Assembly (NCBI RefSeq): GCF_964340395.1
Contig: NC_135559.1
Coordinates: 24,693,072 to 24,757,071, forward strand
Source of the DNA: Glandiceps talaboti
Lineage: Eukaryota > Hemichordata > Enteropneusta > Spengelidae
DNA length: 64,000 bases
Reading direction: 5' to 3'
Every line of letters starts with the position of its first letter. Position 1 is the stretch's first letter. This document shows, one piece after another, positions 51,201 through 55,975 of this stretch. Made by a program: the position numbers and the translations under genes. A model generated the notes under the pieces. It did not search any database. It saw nothing but the letters and a program-made list of their open reading frames with translations, and was not told where the DNA came from.

Positions 51201-52815
51201 TCCCGATCAATTTACCGGAGTGGAGTTCCCACCGACCCCAGAGCGGTACAAGTGTAGCCATGATCAAAGTGACACTTACAACGGAAAATATACAAAATGC
51301 TTTGAAAATGATGTTTTAACTAAGAAGGCAAGCTAGCTTCACATCTTAAAATATCTTCAGTATGATTGTAATTTTATTGTATGTTTTGCTTTCCAACATG
51401 GTACTGAGAGTTGTTATTTTGATTCAAAACATGCATCAAAATAAAACAGTATCAAATTGTGTTAGAAATTCACGGCTGATCTCATGTTTTCAGTATTTTC
51501 CCTCCTATTTAATTTTTAATTCAACCCCATACCAAGATACTTATACAAACAAACCCTCTTGACATCTTTATCCTTTAATAGAAATTGGTGTGACTGCTTG
51601 AGCTTTCCTCGTAAAATCTATGACAAGGTCCTTATTACACTTTGTGACATTCAAATACAGAAAATTTTCATCACACTATCGGACAAAACTATCGACTTCT
51701 TTTCTGTGCATGGTATCATCTTCATTATGAATAAACCCCGTCAATGCTGAATTTCAAATATCACATGACAAATCACAAAATAGGAAATGGATTAGGTGTG
51801 CTGCAATACCGAATGATTCTTTGAGATAATGGTTGCATTTTCACAAAAAAGCATGTGATATGGTCTATTTGATATATTATAATACAATCCTAAGCACAAA
51901 TACCCATATAAATGTAAGGAATCATGTAGCATCTCTCTCCCCTCCCTGCCTCCCCCAAGCTTATAATTGTAGCTACTATAAGGCACCACAAGACAATACA
52001 TCTCCTACGTCTCCTTGCCTTACCTGTATTGATGGTTTCAACTAATCGTTGATCTCTCGGGCCATTTATAAGTTTTTCATACAAGCCTGGGTTTTCTTCC
52101 ATTCTTTTCTGTGCTCCACTAATATGCATCCATACCATACCCCTGTGTTCAGCTGGAATGCCTTTCCGACAGTATCTTTTGACTGTAAACAATTAATGAT
52201 CACTTACAGCTAGAATTAGATGTACACATATAAGTATATGCTTTAATTGTATAAGGAGTACTACTCTCAAACTGTTAACAGGACAAAAGTTAGACACACA
52301 TAACTATACACTGTACATGTATGTTATGACAATGTACCTTACATGTATGTTATTGCCAATATACATGTATGTTATGATGATGTACATGTATGTTATACAT
52401 GTACCGTTATGTTATGATAATGCCATTATATGTTATGACAATATACATATATGTTATGACAATAGTCATGTATGTTTACATGCAGATTATTATTCTCAGA
52501 TGTTCAAAATTTGAGTCCAAATGTTCATCTTCCACTCCTCTTATACAATATATGTATGTCACTCATATTTTCCTTGGCTTAATGGAAAAAAGTATTAGGT
52601 AATGATATCTATTTGTCAAATTCTGTCTTCTCATTCTGATAAATGCTCTCAGATAATCACCTTTTCTTGATCGTTCCACCTTTGTCCTTGCTGATAATAA
52701 CAAACTCCATTTTCCTGCTCTTCTTGCTAGTACTGCTAAGTAGTGGGACATAAACTCTTCATATGTCTGGTAGTCAAAATCCTCGGGTCTCTCAAAGCCA
52801 TACGGATCAATTGCA
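9676..52815 (-). CDS. GRTP1: GRTP1-like Rab GTPase-activating protein (TBC domain), whole gene, six exons
   Basis: Joined minus-strand exons 52815-52661, 52182-52024, 34356-34135, 31911-31739, 23787-23602 and 9756-9676 give 324 residues in one frame. All introns are GT-AG and exon phases agree. The family protein is about 340 residues, so only a short N-terminus is missing. The visible start reads [13 protein letters not shown], a stretch shared with vertebrate GRTP1. The TBC domain spans roughly residues 55-260. It keeps the arginine finger in an IxxDxxR motif (I102, D105, R108) and the glutamine finger in GYCQG (Q146), so it should accelerate GTP hydrolysis on a Rab. Its Rab partner and membrane site cannot be read from sequence. 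Introns are 478, 17667, 2223, 7951 and 13845 bp and are filled with retroelements and minisatellites. No frameshift or internal stop was seen. Family assignment is firm; the orthologue name rests on remembered similarity. Confidence 0.93.
10035..11090 (-). mobile_element. 5'-truncated LINE, RT C-terminal half and 3' tail
   Basis: A minus-strand frame from about 11,074 to 10,232 (280 codons) opens with the RT catalytic box YADD (MYADDAKIY). It continues with the thumb and connection typical of Jockey/CR1-superfamily LINEs ([13 protein letters not shown], then [13 protein letters not shown]) and ends with its own stop. A 3' UTR ends in a (TTTA)n tract at about 10,049-10,073, the usual microsatellite tail seen from the other strand. 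The 5' end is cut off at a TA microsatellite near 11,090. The fragment lacks endonuclease and most of the RT. Confidence 0.88.
11167..11228. repeat. Perfect 30-bp palindrome
   Basis: Arms 11167-11196 and 11199-11228 are exact reverse complements with only two bases (tc) between them. It borders a TA tract and the left inverted repeat of the Penelope-like element and may be part of that element's terminal repeat. Confidence 0.92.
11247..11401 (-). repeat. Left inverted pseudo-LTR of the Penelope-like element
   Basis: Reverse complement of 11668-11822 with few mismatches. It contains the minus-strand hammerhead at 11290-11333. Confidence 0.9.
11290..11333 (-). ncRNA. Hammerhead ribozyme, minus strand
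   Basis: Read on the minus strand: stem I ATTACAC (11333-11327), core CTGACGA (11326-11320), a short stem II with loop TTCT, core GAAA, a stem III hairpin of ACG/CGT around GTC, cleavage triplet GTA ending at 11297, then stem I partner GTGTAAT (11296-11290), pairing 7 of 7. All invariant core bases are present. Stem II has only two GC pairs and a U-U opposition next to the core, which would weaken it. Predicted cleavage is between 11297 and 11296. Confidence 0.85.
11401..11631 (+). pseudogene. C-terminal fragment of PLE GIY-YIG endonuclease
   Basis: The frame reads [20 protein letters not shown], then [13 protein letters not shown] and [14 protein letters not shown], ending at a TAA at 11629-11631. 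The cysteine spacing and the SKCRH-NKF ending are characteristic of the Penelope-type GIY-YIG endonuclease that nicks target DNA. The catalytic GIY and YIG half and the whole RT are absent, so the protein is non-functional. Upstream sequence switches abruptly to the inverted repeat. Confidence 0.88.
11668..11822 (+). repeat. Right pseudo-LTR of the Penelope-like element
   Basis: It starts 36 bp after the endonuclease stop codon and is the inverted partner of 11247-11401. It contains the plus-strand hammerhead. Confidence 0.9.
11736..11779 (+). ncRNA. Hammerhead ribozyme, plus strand
   Basis: Stem I ATTACAC (11736-11742), core CTGACGA (11743-11749), stem II CC/GG with a TTCG loop (11750-11759), core GAAA (11760-11763), stem III closed by A-U and C-G around a 3-base loop, cleavage triplet GTA ending 11772, and stem I partner GTGTAAT (11773-11779). 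It sits just after the endonuclease in the sense strand of the PLE, where it could trim element RNA. The U-U opposition beside the core is unusual. Confidence 0.87.
11879..11958. repeat. TA dinucleotide microsatellite
   Basis: About 80 bp of near-pure (TA)n directly after the Penelope-like element. A shorter tract precedes it at about 11,224-11,248. Confidence 0.97.
11959..12065 (+). mobile_element. LINE 3' end fragment
   Basis: Sequence ending ggatcaataaagttctattg followed by tattgtatt repeats resembles the 3' terminus of CR1/Jockey-type LINEs. No coding part remains. Confidence 0.55.
12066..12540. repeat. Dispersed repeat remnants (family D)
   Basis: Contains aatttggtgcagccgtt and agccccatttatgcaatc, phrases shared with the better copy at 19,310-19,592. 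No coding signal. Confidence 0.55.
12547..13525 (-). pseudogene. Decayed Penelope-like element, RT and GIY-YIG remnants
   Basis: Minus-strand reading frames, broken by stops and shifts, follow Penelope RT order. There is a catalytic VDD box at about 13,450, then [40 protein letters not shown] and the RAVRTL-type thumb (here [13 protein letters not shown], 13,086-13,268). The endonuclease end follows: [20 protein letters not shown] and the terminal [18 protein letters not shown] near 12,620. The lineage differs from the PLE at 11.2-11.8 kb. At least five disruptions are visible, so it is dead. Confidence 0.88.
13526..13904. other. No clear gene; possible older PLE or spacer sequence
   Basis: A minus-strand open frame (13,529-13,762) continues upstream of the PLE remnant, but I cannot align it with a PLE domain. 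A short TTTCAA repeat occurs near 13,825-13,845. Confidence 0.4.
13905..17330. repeat. 59-bp minisatellite, about 58 copies
   Basis: The unit contains acaaattgtatgtcgctgga and gagaactgtgaaccggtata. Copies alternate at a few sites: TTCATTGG or TTTATTGA, CCGG, CTGG or CCGT, and CACCGAG or CACTGAG. The array lies in the last intron of the GRTP1-like gene. Confidence 0.98.
17331..18460. other. Intronic sequence without recognisable gene
   Basis: Contains fragments such as ttatgcaaatgagcaatta, shared in style with other dispersed repeats here. No conserved frame or transposon end was seen. Confidence 0.5.
18461..19290 (+). mobile_element. Helitron-like non-autonomous element with ~150-bp tandem core (family B)
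   Basis: A 5' part begins cattgaaaatgacataccc. About four tandem units of ~150 bp follow, each centred on tggctgccaggcagcca, itself a 17-base palindrome. A (GACG)n microsatellite and ccaatccataagtccc close the element. The same order recurs at 55,976-56,641 and, shortened, at 50,663-50,965. This build (tandem core, tetranucleotide microsatellite, 3' hairpin) resembles DINE/pearl-type Helitron-like elements of invertebrates. Classification is inferred. Confidence 0.65.
19300..19592 (+). mobile_element. Dispersed family D element ending in hairpin plus CTAA
   Basis: Body phrases include ttggtgcagccgttatgc and ttaattatgctaattaac. A (GACA)n microsatellite and a small hairpin AGCTC/GAGCT follow, ending CTAA at 19589-19592. 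The plan is the same as family B. Confidence 0.5.
19593..20362. other. Intronic sequence without recognisable gene
   Basis: No repeat or protein similarity noted. Open frames are short. Confidence 0.5.
20377..22329. repeat. 61-bp minisatellite, about 32 copies
   Basis: The unit contains tgtatgcattgtttacaatg, gagaaagtgtgac and tggtctgtatattggacca. Variation is mainly GTAGTGG versus ACAGTGG and CCACCCC versus CCAGCCC. Because 61 is not a multiple of 3 and units lack stops in most frames, long open frames arise on both strands; they are not genes. A 28-bp sequence beginning attattatatgtcacatata flanks both ends (20363-20390, 22331-22358). Confidence 0.98.
22674..22845 (-). mobile_element. LINE RT fragment
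   Basis: The minus-strand frame reads [20 protein letters not shown] then [17 protein letters not shown]. It is near-identical to part of the plus-strand LINE at about 30,062-30,200. The catalytic box is degenerate (YADN). Only about 57 codons remain. Confidence 0.85.
22901..23026. mobile_element. 126-bp imperfect palindrome, MITE-like
   Basis: The left half (atattatagccttgatata...) and the reverse complement of the right half match over about 55 bases with scattered differences. The centre is at about 22,963. This fits a miniature inverted-repeat element or foldback. No target duplication was resolved. Confidence 0.6.
23602..23787 (-). CDS. GRTP1: GRTP1-like exon E, end of TBC domain
   Basis: Acceptor gtcttacag, donor CAG|gtatgt, exactly 62 codons in phase 0. 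It begins [18 protein letters not shown], the conserved end of TBC domains, and ends NVDCHVFMQ. Confidence 0.96.
24074..24393. repeat. 40-bp tandem repeat, 8 copies
   Basis: The unit contains aatctctgtttgttgttga and agaagggagccctacattt. One copy has a 4-bp insertion (cttg). It lies in intron 5 of the GRTP1-like gene. Confidence 0.95.
24394..24969. other. Probable 5' part of a decayed LINE
   Basis: Directly precedes the endonuclease remnant in the same orientation. No open frame can be followed. Confidence 0.35.
24970..25500 (+). pseudogene. Decayed LINE, APE-type endonuclease remnant
   Basis: Broken plus-strand frames read [15 protein letters not shown], then [15 protein letters not shown] and [12 protein letters not shown]. 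This is the order of the N-terminal apurinic-endonuclease motifs of LINE ORF2 (N, then E in TETWL, then the GGG loop). Several stops are present. The RT part does not follow. Confidence 0.75.
25501..25699. other. Short open frame, probably not a gene
   Basis: A 65-codon frame rich in Lys and Leu lies between LINE pieces. No similarity recognised. Confidence 0.4.
25700..25985 (-). pseudogene. LINE ORF2 C-terminal fragment
   Basis: The minus-strand reading gives [20 protein letters not shown], then an in-frame stop, then [14 protein letters not shown]. The LWNSLP box marks the C-terminus of many LINE ORF2 proteins. Confidence 0.72.
25986..26390 (+). mobile_element. LINE 3' fragment of another family
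   Basis: An open frame to 26,287 ends with [16 protein letters not shown], then [18 protein letters not shown] and a stop. A short 3' UTR and a (TAA)n tail at about 26,361-26,384 follow. The fragment lies head to head with the minus-strand LINE piece. Confidence 0.82.
27319..27711 (-). CDS. Unrecognised 130-codon open frame
   Basis: An ATG-to-stop frame on the minus strand, in the same orientation as the host gene and inside its intron 5. It is acidic in the middle ([16 protein letters not shown]). No domain, signal peptide or membrane segment was recognised. An open frame of this length can occur by chance in 64 kb, so it may not be a gene. Confidence 0.15.
   Translation of the reverse strand: MVTNKLLNKLYEVAAHTVTQVNLGSLIYCGILLEIKYMPTRLSYSDDLDDIILHIHDYMYANWDVMMHCSLKILSYDRTSSIEVYAFGEGYVLNYLASWAFANIPSINICNRLIIESEFACVMRQNLFIQ
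28091..28128. repeat. Hairpin with 8-bp outer and 5-bp inner stem
   Basis: CGCATCCT pairs with AGGATGCG, and GTGGG with CCCAC inside it, separated by a short asymmetric bulge. Confidence 0.7.
28960..29440 (-). repeat. Dispersed repeat family C, inverted copy
   Basis: Units of roughly 100-150 bp contain agatatagcctaattac and aattatgcaaattatcc. At the high-coordinate end there is a CA/GACA-rich microsatellite and gccagccgtttttaagaaa. The plus-oriented equivalent is at 36,180-37,360. Confidence 0.75.
29520..30865 (+). pseudogene. Decayed LINE, RT domain remnants
   Basis: Plus-strand frames with shifts read [35 protein letters not shown], then [20 protein letters not shown] with the degraded catalytic box YADN, and finally [12 protein letters not shown] near 30,490. 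The order matches RT fingers, palm and thumb of a Jockey-superfamily LINE. The 5' end is truncated and the frame is broken several times. Confidence 0.85.
30866..31480 (+). repeat. Dispersed repeat family C, with C-rich and GT-rich start
   Basis: It begins with a C run and ccataaggggaggttatg, then (GT)n, then units containing catttgcataattgatgg and ggctatatcttatgaata. No coding signal. Confidence 0.65.
31739..31911 (-). CDS. GRTP1: GRTP1-like exon D, mid TBC domain
   Basis: The acceptor ends ttactgacag and the donor is GAA|gtaagt. It encodes [16 protein letters not shown] through [14 protein letters not shown] (57 full codons). The motif W-F-I-C-L-Y is the conserved TBC motif before the next helix. 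Confidence 0.96.
32490..33660 (+). repeat. Dispersed repeat family A
   Basis: Starts tttggctgttgctatgggca and continues through aacacctccagaaacatccc, taatttgcatatcactaat and a final ccaaatatcatggcaattgg. It lies in intron 4. No coding signal. Confidence 0.75.
34135..34356 (-). CDS. GRTP1: GRTP1-like exon C, catalytic fingers
   Basis: Acceptor cactgcag, donor CCAG|gtaaat. It completes the arginine finger (DIHRTFPDN) and carries the glutamine finger VGYCQGLNF. It ends DKILP plus the first base of an Asp codon. The phase fits the flanking exons exactly. Confidence 0.96.
34905..36020 (+). repeat. Dispersed repeat family A with tandem ~86-110 bp units
   Basis: Five successive units carry ctgttgctatgggcgtggtc and the ensuing ttgctaggc, followed by the common 3' part and a (CA)n tract at about 35,989-36,019. 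Confidence 0.8.
36180..37360 (+). repeat. Dispersed repeat family C, long tandem copy
   Basis: A (GT)n tract leads into aaaacggctggctcaatta. Then about seven ~140-bp units follow, built on taggctatatcttaagaat and cataattaatgattttt. Confidence 0.85.
37364..38190 (+). repeat. Scrambled family B pieces with G homopolymer
   Basis: Contains a family B start, the 159-bp sequence duplicated at 39,517, a run of about 19 G at 37,621-37,639, and two partial ~150-bp family B units with the ctgccaggcagcc core (about 37,640-37,790 and 38,080-38,190). Unrelated sequence lies between them. Confidence 0.65.
37388..37546. repeat. Left copy of an identical 159-bp direct repeat
   Basis: Identical over its length to 39,517-39,675. 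Flanking sequences differ on both sides. Confidence 0.92.
38260..38509 (+). pseudogene. LINE ORF1, N-terminal coiled-coil portion
   Basis: The frame encodes a heptad-rich stretch ([19 protein letters not shown]) and then [18 protein letters not shown], the usual junction of coiled coil and RNA-binding domain in LINE ORF1 proteins. These proteins bind element RNA as trimers. It breaks off after DEIVKQV at the insertion. Confidence 0.85.
39517..39675. repeat. Right copy of an identical 159-bp direct repeat
   Basis: Identical to 37,388-37,546, which lies outside the LINE. This copy lies inside the insert that interrupts LINE ORF1. Confidence 0.92.
40809..40919. mobile_element. 111-bp MITE with perfect 9-bp target duplication
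   Basis: Inverted ends read TAGACTGTAAGATACGTCGT and, from the other side, TAGTCTGTAAGGTACGCCGT. Pairing continues through the CCCTCA bases. ACTCTATAC flanks it on both sides (40800-40808 and 40920-40928). A 9-bp duplication is typical of Mutator-like elements. Confidence 0.85.
40981..41398 (+). pseudogene. LINE ORF1, C-terminal portion
   Basis: Resumes the ORF1 reading with [20 protein letters not shown], then [19 protein letters not shown]. Two internal stops are present. It ends just before the ORF2 start. Confidence 0.78.
41407..41938 (+). pseudogene. LINE ORF2, endonuclease domain
   Basis: Begins [10 protein letters not shown]. It shows [16 protein letters not shown] (N and R of the APE fold), [11 protein letters not shown] (catalytic E replaced by K in the usual S-E/T-W-L box), RGGGVALFI and, after a stop and shift, LGDMNI. 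The domain nicks target DNA in active copies. It is cut by the retrotransposon at an ATT trinucleotide. Confidence 0.85.
41939..42063 (+). repeat. Split direct repeat A1
   Basis: 125 bp starting caaaggccaatcacatagcg. It matches A2 (47607-47728) apart from a small length change in an AT stretch. Confidence 0.93.
42087..43529 (+). CDS. Gag-like protein of the Ngaro-like element, two exons
   Basis: Exon 1 (42087-42329, 81 codons) is Pro/Thr/Ser/Gln-rich. Exon 2 (43059-43529) starts [17 protein letters not shown], likely coiled coil, and ends with a CCHC zinc knuckle: [14 protein letters not shown]. The joined protein is 237 residues and in frame. The donor is CTCAG|gtaagc and the acceptor is gttttacag, both near consensus, and exon 1 has exactly 81 codons. 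It probably packages element RNA. An intact frame suggests a young copy. The alternative is that exon 2 alone is the gag with a start at 43041. Confidence 0.8.
42330..43058 (+). other. Spliceosomal intron in gag, carrying a minisatellite
   Basis: 729 bp with GT-AG ends in phase 0 between gag exons. It contains stop codons in the gag frame and a tandem repeat with no coding role. Confidence 0.72.
42666..42925. repeat. 29-bp minisatellite inside the gag intron
   Basis: About eight units with atgtccgtgagggacacgaa and gtaaaatgg. GTGAGG and GCAAGG variants alternate. Long frames on the minus strand here are artefacts of the repeat. Confidence 0.93.
43965..45978 (+). pseudogene. Reverse transcriptase and RNase H of the Ngaro-like element
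   Basis: The frame opens near 43,965 ([18 protein letters not shown]), shifts by one base at about 44,093, continues to about 44,890, shifts again and runs to the stop at 45,978. RT motifs: [22 protein letters not shown] (catalytic D), [10 protein letters not shown] and YIDDRHGG (catalytic DD). RNase H residues: DFSDFKWG (D), EAEALYRAL (E), [10 protein letters not shown] (D) and NPADTLSRD (D). The C-terminal block after RNase H, including [11 protein letters not shown], is usual in DIRS-order proteins. It copies element RNA into DNA in active copies. Confidence 0.9.
46039..47320 (+). pseudogene. Tyrosine recombinase of the Ngaro-like element
   Basis: The N-terminal part has two CxxC pairs ([18 protein letters not shown]), a likely zinc ribbon. 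One frameshift lies between about 46,350 and 46,470. The catalytic domain keeps Arg in [12 protein letters not shown]-x-x-R in [11 protein letters not shown], His in [10 protein letters not shown] and Tyr in SNYYTKL, the four-residue active site of tyrosine recombinases. It would insert the circular DNA into the genome, in agreement with the ATT core and absent target duplication. Confidence 0.9.
47528..47606 (+). repeat. Split direct repeat B1
   Basis: Starts gccgaaaccatactcatacc and ends at ATT. It matches B2 (47901-47982). Confidence 0.93.
47607..47728 (+). repeat. Split direct repeat A2
   Basis: Matches A1 and directly abuts B1, giving the circle-junction sequence. Confidence 0.93.
47901..47982 (+). 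repeat. Split direct repeat B2 and right end of the element
   Basis: Matches B1 and ends ATT. LINE sequence resumes at gacacctctc. Confidence 0.93.
47983..50359 (+). pseudogene. LINE ORF2, end of endonuclease, RT and C-terminus
   Basis: Broken frames in order: [15 protein letters not shown] with [10 protein letters not shown] (endonuclease end, D and H), then [32 protein letters not shown] (RT motif A), a GVPQ-like box at about 49,437, FADDTN at about 49,530 (catalytic), and the thumb. An intact 131-codon end closes with [19 protein letters not shown] and a stop at 50,359. At least six frame changes are present. The same family appears at 60,848-62,525. Confidence 0.9.
50525..50571 (+). other. 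Stem-loop in LINE 3' UTR
   Basis: AGGGCCATAG pairs with CTATGGCCCT (10 bp) around a loop containing gactagttctg. The related LINE at 60,988-61,031 keeps the loop but has a different, still complementary stem. LINE RTs often recognise 3' stem-loops. Confidence 0.8.
50663..50965 (+). mobile_element. Short family B Helitron-like element with 3' hairpin
   Basis: It starts at the LINE end, has about two core units, then the GACG-type microsatellite and a hairpin AGTCCCCGTC/GACGGGGACT (50,931-50,963), and ends CTAA. Confidence 0.7.
50966..51190 (+). repeat. Family C repeat fragment
   Basis: Contains taggctgtatcttaaaaatg and related phrases. No coding signal. Confidence 0.6.
51191..52023. other. 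Intron 3 sequence near exon B
   Basis: No repeat or coding similarity recognised apart from the donor site of exon B at 52,023. Confidence 0.45.
52024..52182 (-). CDS. GRTP1: GRTP1-like exon B, start of TBC domain
   Basis: Acceptor tgtttacag, donor ACAG|gtaagg. It encodes [19 protein letters not shown] at the beginning of the TBC fold and ends LVETINT plus the first base of the Asp codon of the IxxDxxR arginine-finger motif. The finger motif is therefore split by the 17.7-kb intron. Confidence 0.95.
52314..52476. repeat. Degenerate tandem repeat of atgtatgttatgacaat type
   Basis: About six units of 20-33 bp between exons A and B. Confidence 0.75.
52661..52815 (-). CDS. GRTP1: GRTP1-like exon A (first one identified)
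   Basis: The exon begins with one base that completes a preceding codon, then reads [20 protein letters not shown] and on to ERSRK (51 full codons plus one base). The acceptor is ...ttgtag and the donor is AAAAG|gtgatt. It encodes the pre-TBC N-terminal segment with the LARRAGKWS helix. An upstream exon supplying the start codon must exist, because the first base is a codon third position. Confidence 0.92.
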
Positions 52816-54140
52816 CTACAACAAAAACAGAAACTATAAAAACAACCAATTCATTTTTTCAGGTGTGTCTGACCAGGGGCATGCGGCAACATGTCTAGTG
52901 AAATCTGAAAATGATTACAATAAAGAACATTCAGTTTCTTTATGTTTTATAATATATTCTATTAGCTTATTACATGCTTACACATATTCTGGATTCTGGT
53001 TAATTCTATAAAGCCAGAAATTCTTTGAAAAAATATAAATAAGTGGCATCATGATAGATATGTACATGTACATTCCAAAAGACAAGTATACGAATAGATT
53101 CAGTTTGTTTGTAATGCTTATACATTGTATTTCTGTTACCAAGATTATGGAACATAATCAAGACACAAAGTCAAAGCTCAGTGCACTTGCACATGAAAGA
53201 TGCCAGTGGGGTAGGACACGGCATCAAATAAACCAATCAGGACGCTTGAAATTGACCATGTGATCCATGAATTTTCTCCCGAAGCTTGTTACCACCTGCT
53301 GCCCTCTTGTGATGAGATACTGGTATGTGTTCAGCATGTTGCAGTACATTGTGGAGTTTACAAGACATTGCAACAAATTGTCGAAATGGCACATTATTGG
53401 AGATGAAGCTCCGAAATGTTACACCTTTTGCAAGGGAAATAAACAAAAACACAATTGATAATATCTTGTTTTAATCACGATTTGCTGACAAAGAATTGCA
53501 GCACGCTCCAACATACAGTTGAGTCTGGACTATATAATTTTCATAAAATTTTCATAAAAATAATCAATAAACAGTAGTCATCATATCTGTGTTTCCTCAA
53601 AATATACATTTGAATGAATAAAATGTAGCAGCCTTATTGACTCATGACTGTCTTTACAAGTACCCATAAGTTTGCCCGTAACAGATTTTGCATCCTCGAA
53701 CGAGGGCGATGTGGTTTCATACATACGGAGAGAAAGAATACCAGAGTGTCCTACCCTTCTTTTTTAGCAAATGAGCAAATTGAGCAAATGTTGAGCACAT
53801 GTGAGCGCACAAGGAATTTTCCTGATGTTCCAATGTTCCAATATTAAGTTAGCCAAGATTCAAAATCGCAAGTCCACGTAATTGCAAACAGGCAGGCCGT
53901 CCGTTAAAAAAATGTCAGCAGTCAATCGTATGGCCATGTATGGCGCTAATCAATCTGCTTTCAACATGCATGATACGCTAATACACACATTGGACACTGT
54001 GCGTCAAACTGGCAAGCTAAATCAAAGTATTATTCCAAAGCATATTTTACTAAGGACATTATATTTCTTTGTGCATTGAAATTATATATTAATTTTAGTA
54101 TTGTGCCAGAAAACACTAATTATTAAAATAAAACAGACTG
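52816..54140. other. Upstream intron of the GRTP1-like gene, no recognised exon
   Basis: The missing first exon was not found here. A plus-strand 67-codon frame at 53,644 has no recognisable similarity. Confidence 0.4.
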
Positions 54141-54659
54141 TATTTCTCCATGCCATTGATCTGAAAGCCATGATATAGGAGTCTATATTACTCCATGTAG
54201 TTGATGTAAAAGCCATGATATAGGAGTCTATTACTCCATGTAGTTGATGTAAAAGCCATGATATAGGAGTCTATTTCTCCATGCAGTTGATGTAAAAGTC
54301 ATGATATAGGAGTCTATTACTCCATGTAGTTGATGTAAAAGCCATGATATAGGAGTCTATTACTCCATGCAGTTGATGTAAAAGTCATGATGTAGGAGGC
54401 TATTACTCCATGCAGTTGATGTAAAAGTCATGATATAGGAGTCTATTACTCCATGCAGTTGATGTAAAAGTCATGATATAAGAGTCTATTACTCCATGCA
54501 GTTGATGTAAAAGTCATGATATAGGAGTCTATTACTCCATGCAGTTGATGTAAAAGCCATGATATAGGAGTTTATTACTCCATGCCATTGATGTAAAAGC
54601 CATGATATAGGAGTCTATTACTCCATGTAGTTGATGTAATAGCCATGATATAGGAGTCT
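54141..54659. repeat. 43-bp minisatellite, about 12 copies
   Basis: The unit contains tctattactccatgcagttg and atgtaaaagtcatgatatag. Confidence 0.96.
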
Positions 54660-54674
54660 CCTTATACATGTGTA

Positions 54675-54970
54675 CCTGGTCAATCAATCAATCAATCAAA
54701 CAATTTATATAGCGCCTGAATCCATTACTCAGAATGTTCAAAGGCACTTTACAGGACACTAAAAATAGTTCTTATCAAAATGCTCTCATAAAAAGATGAG
54801 TCTTAATGTCTTTCCTGAACTTGTCCAGGATTGGTGATTGATGCAGAGCAACCGGAAGACTGTTCCATAATTGCGGGGCAGCGCGTGAAAAAGCACGTTC
54901 ACCATAGGATTTAAGTTTGCAGGGTGGGATGTGTAATAGACCTTTCTTGTTGGAGCGAAGTAGTCATTCT
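54675..54970 (-). mobile_element. LINE 3' end fragment with ATTG-type tail
   Basis: The minus-strand reading gives SYGERAFSRAAPQLWNSLP, then LDKFRKDIKTHLF and a stop. A short UTR with agcgctatataaattg and a (TTGA)n tail at about 54,680-54,700 follow. Only the last ~55 codons of ORF2 remain. Confidence 0.82.
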
Positions 54971-55199
54971 ACAGATATTTATCATGTATCACGATGCCAT
55001 GGCAAAATTTGTGCTATCTTTGGGAATTACTTGTATTGTCTTCATGTTTTTGTCTTAATTTAAATGTTATTCCAGTGTTGATATACACATTGTTGCTTCA
55101 TGCCCTTGGTCTGACCACAGGGTGCTCAGGCTTAGTTTAAGGCAAAGTCCTATACATTCACAGCCTTGTCTAAAAATAGCGCCAATTGTTTTTGTAGCA

Positions 55200-55975
55200 C
55201 AAAATGTACTTAGTTGGTCTTGTTGCTACGCATTGCTTAGATTTTTGGAATGTTCATTCACATGCCTATACCGATGCCATGCCTGTTGTTTATCTTTGAA
55301 ATAGACACCACCATTTGGATGTTGCTATGGCTAGGTCTTGCTGATATGGCAGGTATATTTGCATACATATTTTGAATATTTATTTGCTTGCCTACCCTTC
55401 CCAGCAATGTAAACCACCATTTCGCTGTTACTATGGGCATGGTCTTGTTTCTATAGGCATATTTACATACATTTTTTTATTCTTTATTCACTTAATACCT
55501 ACCCATGATGTTATCTTTGTAATATGCATCATCATTTCACTGTTTGCTAGGGTCAGTTTTGTCAAAATGTTTTGAATAATAACTGCAGAATAAACACCTC
55601 TAGAAAAATTCCCACCAAGTTACAGCCTCATTCATCGTGTAGTTACAAGATATACATGTGCGTGGTCAAAAACGCACATGTATATCTTGTTAGACCTAAT
55701 TTGCATATTACTGATGGGAGACACTTTCATGTACACATCTTCATAGGCATCCCCATTAAATTTCAGCCCAATCTTCTCAGTTGTTTTGGATTTTAAATCC
55801 CTTTATTAATATAAATTTTTGACCAAAAAGACACATTTTTACCTAATTTGCATATCACTGATGGAATCATCATATCATGAACACTTTTTAATCTAAACAT
55901 CCCTAAGAACGATTCCATCAAATCTCAGGCCCATGTGCTCCATGTAATTTTGGAATTCTAGGCTATTGATCAACA
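55200..55975 (+). repeat. Dispersed repeat family A
   Basis: It carries several ttgttgctatgg and ggtcttgtt units and the usual 3' part. It contains the perfect hairpin at 55,645-55,690 and is cut at 55,976 by a family B element; family A-like sequence resumes at 56,642. Confidence 0.75.
55645..55690. repeat. Perfect 19-bp hairpin
   Basis: Arms 55645-55663 and 55672-55690 are exact reverse complements with an 8-base loop. Other family A copies lack the second arm. Confidence 0.92.
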
